Shown one piece after another: positions 1-8,140 of a DNA stretch of 61,724 bases. The position numbers were made by a program, and so were the translations under genes. Source of the DNA: Actinomycetota bacterium (GTDB taxonomy: Bacteria > Actinomycetota > Acidimicrobiia > Spongiisociales > UBA5794); assembly GCA_013151445.1 (NCBI GenBank), contig JAADIG010000063.1:1-61724 (forward strand), in the 5' to 3' direction. The notes below the pieces were generated by a model. That model was given only the letters and a program-made list of their open reading frames with translations. It was not told where the DNA came from and did no database searches. Position 1 is the first letter of the stretch, and every line of letters begins with the position of its first letter.

Positions 1-194
1 AGGACCAAGGTGTTCTCCTCCCACGGAGCGTTGGTTTTCGGGTCTCGTAAACCTCCCCAGAGGTCAACGACCTTCTCACCCCTGTGGTAGACGGCGCAAG
101 CTGCGCCAACCTCATCACGGATCGCAAAGTTCTCCGCGAACACGTCGCGCACTGACTCGAATCCGGGTGCGACGGTTCCTTGTATGTTGGTCAC
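1..194 (-). CDS. Serine hydrolase, beta-lactamase/EstB family (5' end only)
   Basis: The minus strand reads from a GTG at 194 off the left edge of the window, giving 64 residues. The N-terminus (VTNIQGTVAPGFESVRDVF, then GAACAVYHRGEKVVDLWGG) matches the start of class C beta-lactamase-like esterases and serine hydrolases (Pfam Beta-lactamase). An AGAGGA Shine-Dalgarno sequence lies about 8 bases upstream of the GTG, which supports this start. The catalytic SxxK and YxN motifs would lie beyond the window, so activity cannot be judged. Members of this family hydrolyse esters or beta-lactam-like amides; the substrate here is unknown. The next gene diverges from it. Confidence 0.8.
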   Translation of the reverse strand, partial: MTNIQGTVAPGFESVRDVFAENFAIRDEVGAACAVYHRGEKVVDLWGGLRDPKTNAPWEENTLV

Positions 195-361
195 GGAGAA
201 TTCCTCTGGTCACGTAGTCGAGTTGTCATCGTACAAGCCTGCACCGCATCGGCGCATGTGCCAAGATCACGGCACGGAACACTGAGCGGTACCGCCGATC
301 AGCTGCGGTACAGCAAGTCGCTTGGTGGGTCATCGTCGCCCGAAGGAGGAAGTCGATCACT
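195..361. promoter_or_regulatory. Divergent intergenic region with short palindrome
   Basis: These 167 bases separate the divergent hydrolase and nuclease-like genes, so they should hold both promoters. A 10-bp perfect palindrome GCGGTACCGC lies at 286-295. A strong Shine-Dalgarno sequence (GAAGGAGGAAG) lies just before the ATG at 362. I see no convincing -35/-10 pair. A short GC-rich palindrome is weak evidence for an operator. Confidence 0.3.
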
Positions 362-1657
362 ATGAACGCCCAGCAGACAACAGCGGAGGATCCGCTCCGT
401 CGTCTTGTGGCTCGTTGGCGTGAAGATCCGTCCGGGACGTATCAGACCTGGTTCCTTTGGGAGGAGCGGATAAAGAATTTCCGTTCGATCGCGCAGGGAA
501 TTCGCGTGGTCGTTTCCGAGATCGAGGCGGGCACATTCGGCAACGTCTACAGGGGGTCCTCGCTCGAAACCGTCGTGAAGTCCATCGCAGAACAGAGACA
601 GGTCTTCCGGGGCGCCGACCATGCATTTCTGTGGAAGCCGAAACTACGCATCCCCGACATCTACGAGGATCCGGAGAATCAAAAGGCGTTTGGCCGCTTT
701 CTCCAGGCCTGCATTGGATGCTCCGGGAAGGAGTCGGAAGTCGTTGATGCGATCCAAGCGTTGGATCGTCATGCGATCAAGGGTGTTGGGCCCGCGAGCG
801 CGAACATTCTCTACTTCTTGCATCCGACGGTGATTCCTCCCTCCAACACCAAGATTGTCAAGGGATACAACGCCATCACCGGAGCGAAGGTGAAACTGGG
901 GCGGTGGGATGGATATCTAGCGATGCGTCGGGGAATCCTGGAGATCAATGATCGGTACCGCGACCTGTTCTCGAACGATCTCGGAGCGGTTGCTGGTTTC
1001 TTGTTCGACGTGGGTTCAGGAAGGTACCTTGCCCCGCCTCTCGAACCCGACGAGGCGCTGCTGGCCGAATGGGAGAAGGAGCTTGCCGAGGTGCGAGCGG
1101 AGTCGGCGCGCGCCGACCGAGCCATCCAAAAGGCCCAAGACGAGGACCACACCCACACGGAAATCCAGGGATGGCTTCGAGACTTGGGAATGGCCGTTGG
1201 TTTCGATGTCTGGATTGCCAGCAACGACATCAATCGGCCATACGACGGTGGGCGCTTGGCAGATGGTTGTCTCGGTATGCTCGCTGAGCGATTGAGGGCT
1301 TCACCGTCGTTTGATGCGATCCGCCTTATCGATGTCCTCTGGGTTGATCCACAAAACGGGCGGGTCAGCGCTGCCTTCGAGGTTGAGCACACGACCTCGA
1401 TTTACTCTGGGATTCTTCGCATGTCGGATCTCGCACTCGGACTCGAACACGACGAACTTGCTCTGTTTCTCGTCGCTCCCGACTCACGTGAGTCTGACAT
1501 TTCGGATCAGCTTCGGCGCCCGGCTTTCAGCCGGGTAGCTGACCAGCTGGCCGTCCGCTTCATTGCATACAGCGATCTGAAGAAAAATCGCGACGCCATT
1601 GCGCGCTTTGGTCAGGGGCTGAAACCTATTGAGGCAATCGCCCGAAGACCCTGGTAA
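362..1657 (+). CDS. HhH domain plus PD-(D/E)XK nuclease-like protein
   Basis: 431 residues. Residues ~115-165 contain a helix-hairpin-helix-like stretch (HAIKGVGPASANILYFLHP), reminiscent of DNA-glycosylase HhH modules. A charged helical linker (residues ~225-260) follows. The C-terminal ~170 residues contain IDVLWVDP...AAFEVEHTTSIYSGILRMSDL..., which fits the D-x(n)-ExE/K core of the PD-(D/E)XK superfamily: Asp in IDVLW, Glu in FEVEHT. Similar C-terminal domains occur in proteins annotated as restriction-endonuclease-like. The ATG follows an AGGAGG sequence. It stands alone, 114 bases before a methyltransferase that does not look like a DNA methylase. A DNA repair or defence role is plausible but unproven. 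Confidence 0.6.
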   Translation: MNAQQTTAEDPLRRLVARWREDPSGTYQTWFLWEERIKNFRSIAQGIRVVVSEIEAGTFGNVYRGSSLETVVKSIAEQRQVFRGADHAFLWKPKLRIPDIYEDPENQKAFGRFLQACIGCSGKESEVVDAIQALDRHAIKGVGPASANILYFLHPTVIPPSNTKIVKGYNAITGAKVKLGRWDGYLAMRRGILEINDRYRDLFSNDLGAVAGFLFDVGSGRYLAPPLEPDEALLAEWEKELAEVRAESARADRAIQKAQDEDHTHTEIQGWLRDLGMAVGFDVWIASNDINRPYDGGRLADGCLGMLAERLRASPSFDAIRLIDVLWVDPQNGRVSAAFEVEHTTSIYSGILRMSDLALGLEHDELALFLVAPDSRESDISDQLRRPAFSRVADQLAVRFIAYSDLKKNRDAIARFGQGLKPIEAIARRPW

Positions 1658-1771
1658 CAACGGCATCTTCGGCCTTGGGGCGCACAAGGTGCCACTCCGG
1701 GAACGGCATGCGATCAGGATCATCGGCCTCCGGGCGTCCGGGCGTACACCGGCCGCCATGCTGCGTGTCGT

Positions 1772-2500
1772 ATGTGGCAAGATCGGGGGATGGAACACGG
1801 AGATGCTTTTGGTGAGGCGCTGCTCGAGTACGTCGCCGGTGGTGATGGGGCGTACCTGATCGAGCGCGATGACGGACTGATGGAACGCCTCAGGTCAGTC
1901 GACGTCTACTTTTCGGGGGTTGATTCGTTCGCCGAGATCGAAACCACGGGAATAGACCTGGTGGTTGGCCGCGTCCTCGACGTTGGTGCCGGTGCCGGTC
2001 GCTTTTCTCTCGCAGCCGTCGAACGAGGATGCGACGTCGTTGCGCTCGACAACTCCGCTGGAGCGGTCGAGGTGTGTCACCAGCGAGGCCTCACCAATGT
2101 GGTGCATGCCTCGATCCACCGGTACGAGACCGATACCCGTTTCGATACGTTCATCATGATGGGCGCCAATCTGGGACTTCTCGCACCCGATCCGGTCCGA
2201 ACTCTTGGCCGGTTGCGAGGTATGGCAGCCGCCGGAGCACGGATCGTCGGTTCAACTCTCGACCCCTATGCCACCGAGGAACCCGTACATCTTGGTTACC
2301 ACGAGGCGAATCGAGAACGCGGGCGACTCCCCGGACATGTGATCATGCGGGTCAGACGCCGGATCACAGTCGGTGACTGGTTCGACTACCTTTTCATGTC
2401 ACCCGCGGAGCTTGCAACAATCGCCGAACGTGCCGGATGGTCGATGGATGTCGTTGAACACGATGGTATGCGTTACGTTGCTTGTCTGACCGCGATGTAG
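1772..2500 (+). CDS. Class I SAM-dependent methyltransferase
   Basis: 242 residues with the Rossmann motif I GRVLDVGAGAGRFSLAA (residues ~67-83) and the motif II acidic residue in VVALDNS, typical of small-molecule class I methyltransferases. There is no (N/D)PPY motif and no C5-cytosine Cys motif, so a DNA methylase is unlikely. The start may instead be the in-frame ATG at 1790, which follows GATCGGGGG more closely. The C-terminus (ELATIAERAGWSMDVVEHDG) resembles Methyltransf_11/25-type proteins. The substrate is unknown. The gene lies between the nuclease-like protein and a TfoX-N protein on the same strand. Confidence 0.75.
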   Translation: MWQDRGMEHGDAFGEALLEYVAGGDGAYLIERDDGLMERLRSVDVYFSGVDSFAEIETTGIDLVVGRVLDVGAGAGRFSLAAVERGCDVVALDNSAGAVEVCHQRGLTNVVHASIHRYETDTRFDTFIMMGANLGLLAPDPVRTLGRLRGMAAAGARIVGSTLDPYATEEPVHLGYHEANRERGRLPGHVIMRVRRRITVGDWFDYLFMSPAELATIAERAGWSMDVVEHDGMRYVACLTAM

Positions 2501-2531
2501 CGGCATACGAGTCGAGGAGAGAGGGGTCACG

Positions 2532-2873
2532 GTGAACTCGGAATACCTCGCTGAACTAACCGAGCTATTGAACGTCGCCCAGCCGGACCTTGGTCCCACC
2601 CGCAGCATCACCTATCGGAACGTCTTCGGCGCCGTTGGTGGGTACGTCGATGGCACCATTTTCGTTTCCTGTGGCGCCTTTGGTGTCGCGCTTCGACTCG
2701 GGCCGGAGACCCTGGAAACGCTGTTCGCCGAGGATGGTGTCGAGCCGTTGCGGTACTTCCCGAGGGGACACGTCAAAAAGCAATATGCGGTCCTCCCGAG
2801 ACGGATTCTTGAGGACCGCGAACAGATTCGCACGCTCATCGAGCACAGCGTTGAGTTCGTCACCGACGGTTAG
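2532..2873 (+). CDS. TfoX N-terminal domain protein
   Basis: 113 residues. The order NVFGAVGGYVDGTIFVSCGAFGVALRLG...PLRYFPRGHVKKQYAVLP matches the TfoX/Sxy N-terminal domain fold (an early FG motif, a VALRL strand, a later YF/K segment). Stand-alone TfoX-N proteins of this size are common in actinobacteria and their function is unknown; competence regulation as in Haemophilus should not be assumed. The GTG start follows GAGGAGAGAGGGG. Its stop codon overlaps that of the convergent ABC ATPase gene by two bases. Confidence 0.7.
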   Translation: MNSEYLAELTELLNVAQPDLGPTRSITYRNVFGAVGGYVDGTIFVSCGAFGVALRLGPETLETLFAEDGVEPLRYFPRGHVKKQYAVLPRRILEDREQIRTLIEHSVEFVTDG

Positions 2874-3553
2874 CCGTTGACGATCTTTCTGATCGTCTCG
2901 GGGTCGGGTTTCCCGTCGTACACCAGCTCGCCATCGCTCAGTCCCACACAGCGCGTCGCAATGTCGGTGATGTTTGAGTGATGGGTCGAGACCACCACTG
3001 CGACATCGATTGAGGCCAGGGTCTGGAGAATGTCGACGAGGGTGTCCTGGCCGGTCGCATCGATACCGAGGAAGGGCTCGTCGATGAGGAGCAGCCGGAA
3101 CGGTCGCACCAACCCGATAACGATCGCCGCCTTTTGGCGCATGCCGCGCGAGAACTTGGCCGGGAGGCCATCGACCCGGTCCATGAGACGAAACGCCTCC
3201 AACTGCTCCACGGCGGCATCCTCCCAGTCGGGTGTTCGGTGAAGCGCGGCGTTGTATGCAATGTGTTCCCACAGCGTCAGATCGTCGTAGAGAATCGGCT
3301 GGTCGGGAAGGTAACTGCGACCGATACGAGCCGGCACACTGTCAGCGGGGGCACCGACGATCTGTACCTCTCCCTCGGTCGCCTCCAAGAGACCTGCTGC
3401 AAGACCGAGGAATGTGCTCTTGCCCGATCCGTTGTGTCCTACGAGAAGGACCAGCTCTCCGCTGGTGACCTCAAGGTCGAGAGGTGAAAGCCCGAACCCT
3501 TCCCCATAGTCTTTTGCGAGACCATCGGCCTGAAGTGCCATCTGGGAAGTCAC
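2870..3553 (-). CDS. ABC transporter ATP-binding protein
   Basis: 227 residues with Walker A GHNGSGKST, signature FSRGMRQK, Walker B LLLIDEPFLG and an H-loop in VVSTHHS, so a complete ABC ATPase. The non-standard signature (SRGM) is common in CcmA/EcsA-like and drug-export ATPases. The GTG start at 3553 forms a GTGA overlap with the stop of the upstream permease gene (TGA at 3550-3552), indicating translational coupling; an ATG at 3541 is an alternative. It should pair with the membrane protein encoded just upstream. The substrate is unknown, and an exporter-type role is inferred from the absence of any binding-protein gene. Confidence 0.85.
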   Translation of the reverse strand: MTSQMALQADGLAKDYGEGFGLSPLDLEVTSGELVLLVGHNGSGKSTFLGLAAGLLEATEGEVQIVGAPADSVPARIGRSYLPDQPILYDDLTLWEHIAYNAALHRTPDWEDAAVEQLEAFRLMDRVDGLPAKFSRGMRQKAAIVIGLVRPFRLLLIDEPFLGIDATGQDTLVDILQTLASIDVAVVVSTHHSNITDIATRCVGLSDGELVYDGKPDPETIRKIVNG

Positions 3554-5136
3554 GCCAACCCCGGGTTTCTCTGTGCTATCCACATCCAGGCGACTCCAAT
3601 CATGAGACCAACCAGCACAACGCTGTTTGGTAAGAAAACGTTCGCTGGGGTCCCGTTGACGAGACCCGCAACGACGGGCGCAAACGGGAGGGCCGCGATA
3701 ATCGGTGGTACGACGAGGCGAACTACGATCGCCAGACCGAACAGTTCGCTGCTCGCCATGACGTCGGGGCCACCGAGTAGCGTGCTCACCGATGCACCGA
3801 CGGCGGCAGTAGCCGCAGCGAGGGGGAACACAACCGCGGCGATCAGGGCCGTCTCGGGACCGCCGATCGCGGCGGCTACGGCCGCTGCGAGTACGGCGAC
3901 TGGCAGCATCGATACCGCTCCTGCGATGGTCAAGCGGACGGCGAGCTCGCCAAGTTGCAGCGGGTAGGTGGCCCATCGACCCGGATTGTCGACCTCCTGG
4001 GCGAGTGGTTCCATGAAGTCGTAACCCGCTACGAGCATCAGGAGTCCGGCCACGAGTGCAAGGGCAGCGACGCCGCGTCCGGCGAGGCCGACGCTGACGC
4101 CGGCCCCAACCGAAAGCGCGGTGATGCGAATAACGGCCGCAAGCGGCAGTCGTAGATGCGACTGGACGCTTCGTCGCAGCACCGGCAGGCGTCGCCCCGA
4201 CGAGCGTCCGATTGGTAACCACGGTTTTGTCCTGTACGAATGGTTGGCGAGGCGTCGGCGCAGCAGTACGACAGTGCGCAGATCGTTCATGGTGAGTGCG
4301 AACCGTATCTGGCTGATAAGCCCGGCCCTCTGCAGGGATGCCTCAAGAGAGAAGTTACCGGCCCGGCGGATCCCTTCGCCGACCACGGCAATGATCAGGA
4401 CAGCACCGACGATCGAGAGGCTGGTACCAGAAAGTGGCCACATGCCGAGGCGACCCACCAGTGTGAAGGGCGACGTTACCGAGGCGAACGCAAGGTCGAG
4501 AGCTGACCATCCGACAAGCAATATCCCAATGGATGTAGCAACCGCGGGCGGCACCGGCCGCCCAGACGCGACAAGTGCGGCACCGAACATCAACACACCG
4601 CCGAGGGCTCCGACCGCGGCGAACCCGAAGACGAATTCGATGGTGTTTCCGGGAAGCGAACCGGAGACAGCCAAACCAAGACCTGCCCCGCCAGCCGACC
4701 CCCACATAACGGCGGTACGGAGCTGCTTCTGTGCCGCTCGTCGGGCCACGAACGCTCGATCGACCGGTGCCTGGAGGACGTACTGGACCGTCGCTGCCTC
4801 GAAGACAAGAGGGCCACCATGGATTCCCGAGCGAATTCCCAGGTAACCCGCAAGGGCGACAAACAACCCGAGAGCGGCAGGTCCGCGTTTGACGACGTCG
4901 GCGACACCCGCAGCACTGATTTCGCTCTGGGGGAGGACCGATGCGATGGCGGCAATGACGATGACCATGACAAATCCGGCGACATACGCCTGATAGATGG
5001 CTTCCCAGAAGTCGATAACCGTGCGTCTCGTCTTGCGTCGTGCCCTCTCAAGATCGAGGACGACTTCTCTGACTGAGTCTGCCTTTTCCGTAACCACCGG
5101 ATGGACACTAGTGACCTGCGCGTTGCACATCTCCAC
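3550..5136 (-). CDS. ABC transporter membrane protein (multi-spanning)
   Basis: About 528 residues with some twelve hydrophobic segments (for example YVAGFVMVIVIAAIASVLP near residue 52, and paired helices at the C-terminus) and a basic cytoplasmic stretch mid-protein (RRRLANHSYRTK, then SSGRRLPVLRR). No ATPase motif is present. The size and the coupled downstream ATPase suggest the permease of a two-component ABC transporter, similar in layout to ABC-2/EcsB-like permeases. The start is GTG at 5136 or ATG at 5130. The 5' end is divergent from the GGDEF-EAL gene. Confidence 0.7.
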   Translation of the reverse strand: MEMCNAQVTSVHPVVTEKADSVREVVLDLERARRKTRRTVIDFWEAIYQAYVAGFVMVIVIAAIASVLPQSEISAAGVADVVKRGPAALGLFVALAGYLGIRSGIHGGPLVFEAATVQYVLQAPVDRAFVARRAAQKQLRTAVMWGSAGGAGLGLAVSGSLPGNTIEFVFGFAAVGALGGVLMFGAALVASGRPVPPAVATSIGILLVGWSALDLAFASVTSPFTLVGRLGMWPLSGTSLSIVGAVLIIAVVGEGIRRAGNFSLEASLQRAGLISQIRFALTMNDLRTVVLLRRRLANHSYRTKPWLPIGRSSGRRLPVLRRSVQSHLRLPLAAVIRITALSVGAGVSVGLAGRGVAALALVAGLLMLVAGYDFMEPLAQEVDNPGRWATYPLQLGELAVRLTIAGAVSMLPVAVLAAAVAAAIGGPETALIAAVVFPLAAATAAVGASVSTLLGGPDVMASSELFGLAIVVRLVVPPIIAALPFAPVVAGLVNGTPANVFLPNSVVLVGLMIGVAWMWIAQRNPGLA

Positions 5137-5196
5137 TGCTCGGCAAAAACCTCAAGAAACCGGCTCGGAGACTCAACTTTTGGCGGCTCGGCGCCG

Positions 5197-7359
5197 ATGA
5201 CAGACATGTTGGGTCGACATCCGTTCGCCTCGTCCCGACAAAGAGCGAGAGGGAACGTGAACCGTACGATGCTGGGACGAAGACGAGCAAGCCGTTCACC
5301 GCTGCGCTCAGGTCCGGTTGATGTCGCCATTGCGCGGTCAACGGTTCGGTACATTGTCGGACTTGCTCTCCTCGCGGTCCTTGCCATCGCGGGCGCCTTC
5401 ATCACGCAAACGTCGCTGACGGATCAAAAGTTTGACGCTGCGCAGGTGAGCACGGCAGCGGGTCAGATCACGATTGCTCAACGCGTCACCGAGCAGGCCA
5501 ACAACGGGCTCGTTGACCCCGCCGCGCATCCGATCGACGCGACAGCCTCGAGCATGCGTATCACCATCGAAGAGCTCGACATGATTCAGAATGGTCTCCG
5601 GGTCGACGATCCGAAACCGGAAATCCTCGACCTGTTCTCGGTCGCCGAGCCATACCGAACGGGGCTACGGGCCGCCGTTGAGCGCTACCTGACGGCCCTC
5701 GCTGACGGGACCGCAACCCGGTCCGACGTTGACGCGATCACCGCTCAGTCGCAGCTCTTCCAAGCGGCGATGGAGGTCGTTGTCGCCCAGCTCGAGATCG
5801 ATGCGGCCCGGCGAGTTCAATCGCTGCAAACAACGCAGCTCTTCCTGCTCGGTTTCACACTGGTACTGATCGTTTCCGAGGGTCTCTTCCTGATCCGCCC
5901 TGCGGAGCAGCAACTTCGCAACGTTTGGTCGAGTCATGTCGAAAAGCAGCGTTCGGATCGAGAACGCGCACAAAAGCGGCTGACGTTCCTTGCTCGGTAC
6001 GACGCGCTAACCGGGCTGATGAACCGGTCACTGTTCAACGAACGCCTGGAATCCGCGGTCGAACGTGCTCGACTGGAAGGTGGACTTGTTTCACTCATGT
6101 TCCTTGATCTCGACGAATTCAAGGGTGTCAACGATCGTCACGGACACGCGGTTGGTGATGAGTTGCTGAAGCAGGTCGCTGAGCGGCTTCTCGGAAGTGT
6201 GCGTGACTCGGACTCAGTCGCCCGACTGGGAGGCGACGAGTTCACCGTTGTACTCGAGGGCAACCACCGTATTGAGGACGCCGGGAATGTCGCAACCAAG
6301 ATCCTGGCAGCACTGAGCGCTCCGTACGACCTCGACGGACTCGAACTTCGAACATCTGCGTCGATCGGGATCGCGCTGTATCCGGTTGATGGTGACAACG
6401 CCGAGGACCTGTTGCGCGATGCGGACACCGCCATGTATTCGGCGAAGGCCGCCGGCCACAACACGTACCAGTACTTCACTCCGGAACTCCGGGAACAGAC
6501 CTCCGAACGGTTGTCCCTGATCGACGGCCTCCGCCTGGCCCTGGAGAACGAGGGCCAGCTTGAACTCGTATACCAGCCGAAGGTCGACATCCTTGAGGGT
6601 CGGACCATTGGTTTTGAGGCGTTGCTGCGATGGCACCATCCGGAACTCGGGCTTGTTCCCCCGTCCAGGTTCGTACCCCTTGCCGAGGAGACGGAGCTCA
6701 TTCTGCCGATCGGCGAATGGGCACTGGGTCATGCGTGCCGACAAGCCGTCGAATGGATGCGCTCCGGAATCAGTTTCGACTCGATAAGCGTGAACGTGTC
6801 AGAGAGACAGATCCGCCGCGGCGACTTCGTCGATGTTGTGCATCGAGCGCTCAGTAGCTCGGGTCTGCCACCCGAGAAACTTGAGATCGAAATCACGGAA
6901 GGCACTCTGATCGAGGACACCCAGCTTGCGCGGCGCGTGCTCGAACGCCTGCGGACCATGGGCGTGCAGATTGCCATCGATGATTTTGGCACGGGTTACA
7001 GCTCACTGAGCTACCTCAAGCGGTTTCCGATCGACACGCTCAAAATGGATCGAGCGTTTGTTGGCGACATCACGACATCTGAGGATTCGGCAGTGCTGTC
7101 CACCGTCATTCTTACCTTGGCGGAGGCGCTCGGGATGGCTGTGGTGGCCGAGGGAGTCGAAACCCTTGAGCAGGCACGTTTCCTCCAGGCGAATGGCTGT
7201 CGTCTGATGCAGGGATATCTCTTTGCGAAACCGATGCCAGCGGCGCAGTTTGAGCGGTGGATGGCACAAGAGATGCGCCCAACTCTTGCCGAGACGATCG
7301 TCACTATCAACGGTGGATCACCCAGGCTTCGGGCAGTGTCCGAATCCGATATCGCATAA
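5197..7359 (+). CDS. Membrane GGDEF-EAL cyclic-di-GMP enzyme
   Basis: About 720 residues from the ATG at 5197. Alternatives are GTG 5257 and ATG 5269, which sit after GAGAGGGA. A first membrane helix (YIVGLALLAVLAIAGAFI) is followed by a ~150-residue periplasmic helical sensor resembling the PilJ-type N-terminal domain, then a second helix (LFLLGFTLVLIVSEGLFLI). The GGDEF domain has an intact RLGGDEFTVVL active site. The EAL domain has the EALLRW motif, IDDFGTGYSSL and AEGVET, so both diguanylate cyclase and phosphodiesterase sites look functional. Which activity dominates cannot be read from sequence. It lies divergent from the ABC transporter. Confidence 0.92.
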   Translation: MTDMLGRHPFASSRQRARGNVNRTMLGRRRASRSPLRSGPVDVAIARSTVRYIVGLALLAVLAIAGAFITQTSLTDQKFDAAQVSTAAGQITIAQRVTEQANNGLVDPAAHPIDATASSMRITIEELDMIQNGLRVDDPKPEILDLFSVAEPYRTGLRAAVERYLTALADGTATRSDVDAITAQSQLFQAAMEVVVAQLEIDAARRVQSLQTTQLFLLGFTLVLIVSEGLFLIRPAEQQLRNVWSSHVEKQRSDRERAQKRLTFLARYDALTGLMNRSLFNERLESAVERARLEGGLVSLMFLDLDEFKGVNDRHGHAVGDELLKQVAERLLGSVRDSDSVARLGGDEFTVVLEGNHRIEDAGNVATKILAALSAPYDLDGLELRTSASIGIALYPVDGDNAEDLLRDADTAMYSAKAAGHNTYQYFTPELREQTSERLSLIDGLRLALENEGQLELVYQPKVDILEGRTIGFEALLRWHHPELGLVPPSRFVPLAEETELILPIGEWALGHACRQAVEWMRSGISFDSISVNVSERQIRRGDFVDVVHRALSSSGLPPEKLEIEITEGTLIEDTQLARRVLERLRTMGVQIAIDDFGTGYSSLSYLKRFPIDTLKMDRAFVGDITTSEDSAVLSTVILTLAEALGMAVVAEGVETLEQARFLQANGCRLMQGYLFAKPMPAAQFERWMAQEMRPTLAETIVTINGGSPRLRAVSESDIA

Positions 7360-7377
7360 GGGCCGTACACTGACGCC

Positions 7378-8130
7378 ATGGTCAAGCGGTCCCTGCTCGT
7401 CTGTTTCGCTCTCATTGCCAGCGCGTGTGCTTCGGCCGGTGAGCCCGTGCTCCATGATCATCTGACCAAGTTCGCTGATGTGTCCATCGGGGAATGTTTT
7501 TCTTTCGACGAACCCGAATCAACGACTGTTAGCGGGGTCGAAGTTGCGCCGTGCACGACTCCTCACACGTACGAGCTGTTCTTTCTCGGCGACACCACCG
7601 CTCCCGAGTGGGGCGATGTAGAGACGTTCCGCTCCGAGGCTGTTGCATCGTGTGCACCGGCTCTTGAAATCTACACCGGGGCGCCGATCGCGGATCGAGT
7701 CTTCGACTTTGCGTACTTCACCCCATCGGTTCGAGAGTGGGAGGCTGGTGTGCGGACGTTTGGCTGTTACGCCTTTGCCCTCGATGGCAGTCAGGCAACT
7801 GACACGGTGCTCGCTGTGTCGCCGAGCCGTCGCATGGCACGGCGAGATCTGGTCGACGGCACATGTTTCACGGCGCCATCATCTGACCTCGTATTTACCG
7901 TCGCGGTGCGCGACTGCTCGCAAGCCGACCGTGAAATGATTGGGCAGGTCGATCATCCGTCGCTTACCGAGACCTACCCGGTCCGTATGTCTGACGACGC
8001 CCAGGGGTTGTGCGACACCATGTTCAGCGAACGGTCGATTGAGGGAACCGCGACGTACTTCGCACCGTCACCGGCGGGTTGGGCCGCCGGCGACCGTACG
8101 ATCCAGTGTCTGCGCGTGCTCTCCGGCTAG
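7378..8130 (+). CDS. Lipoprotein with septum-formation-like domain
   Basis: 250 residues. A short signal peptide ends in a lipobox (LIASAC, Cys17), so the mature protein should be lipid-anchored outside the membrane. The body shows two copies of a Cys-rich pattern (DVSIGECFSF...VAPCTTPHTYELF...CAPALEIYTG...WEAGVRTFGCYAF, then GTCFTAPS...VAVRDCSQADREM), as in the actinobacterial septum formation domain (Septum_form). The role of that domain is poorly defined. The gene follows the GGDEF-EAL gene by 18 bases and precedes an LLM oxidoreductase by 10, so they may be cotranscribed. Confidence 0.7.
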   Translation: MVKRSLLVCFALIASACASAGEPVLHDHLTKFADVSIGECFSFDEPESTTVSGVEVAPCTTPHTYELFFLGDTTAPEWGDVETFRSEAVASCAPALEIYTGAPIADRVFDFAYFTPSVREWEAGVRTFGCYAFALDGSQATDTVLAVSPSRRMARRDLVDGTCFTAPSSDLVFTVAVRDCSQADREMIGQVDHPSLTETYPVRMSDDAQGLCDTMFSERSIEGTATYFAPSPAGWAAGDRTIQCLRVLSG

Positions 8131-8140
8131 CCTCATCGTC

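Noticed and set aside
362-2500. Nuclease-like gene plus methyltransferase as a restriction-modification system
   Set aside because: The methyltransferase has no DNA-methylase catalytic motif and resembles small-molecule enzymes; adjacency alone is not enough.
2870-4222. A 450-codon reading of the ABC ATPase with a long Arg-rich N-terminal extension
   Set aside because: The extension overlaps the permease gene in another frame and looks like shifted-frame sequence; the GTGA overlap at 3550-3553 gives the natural start.
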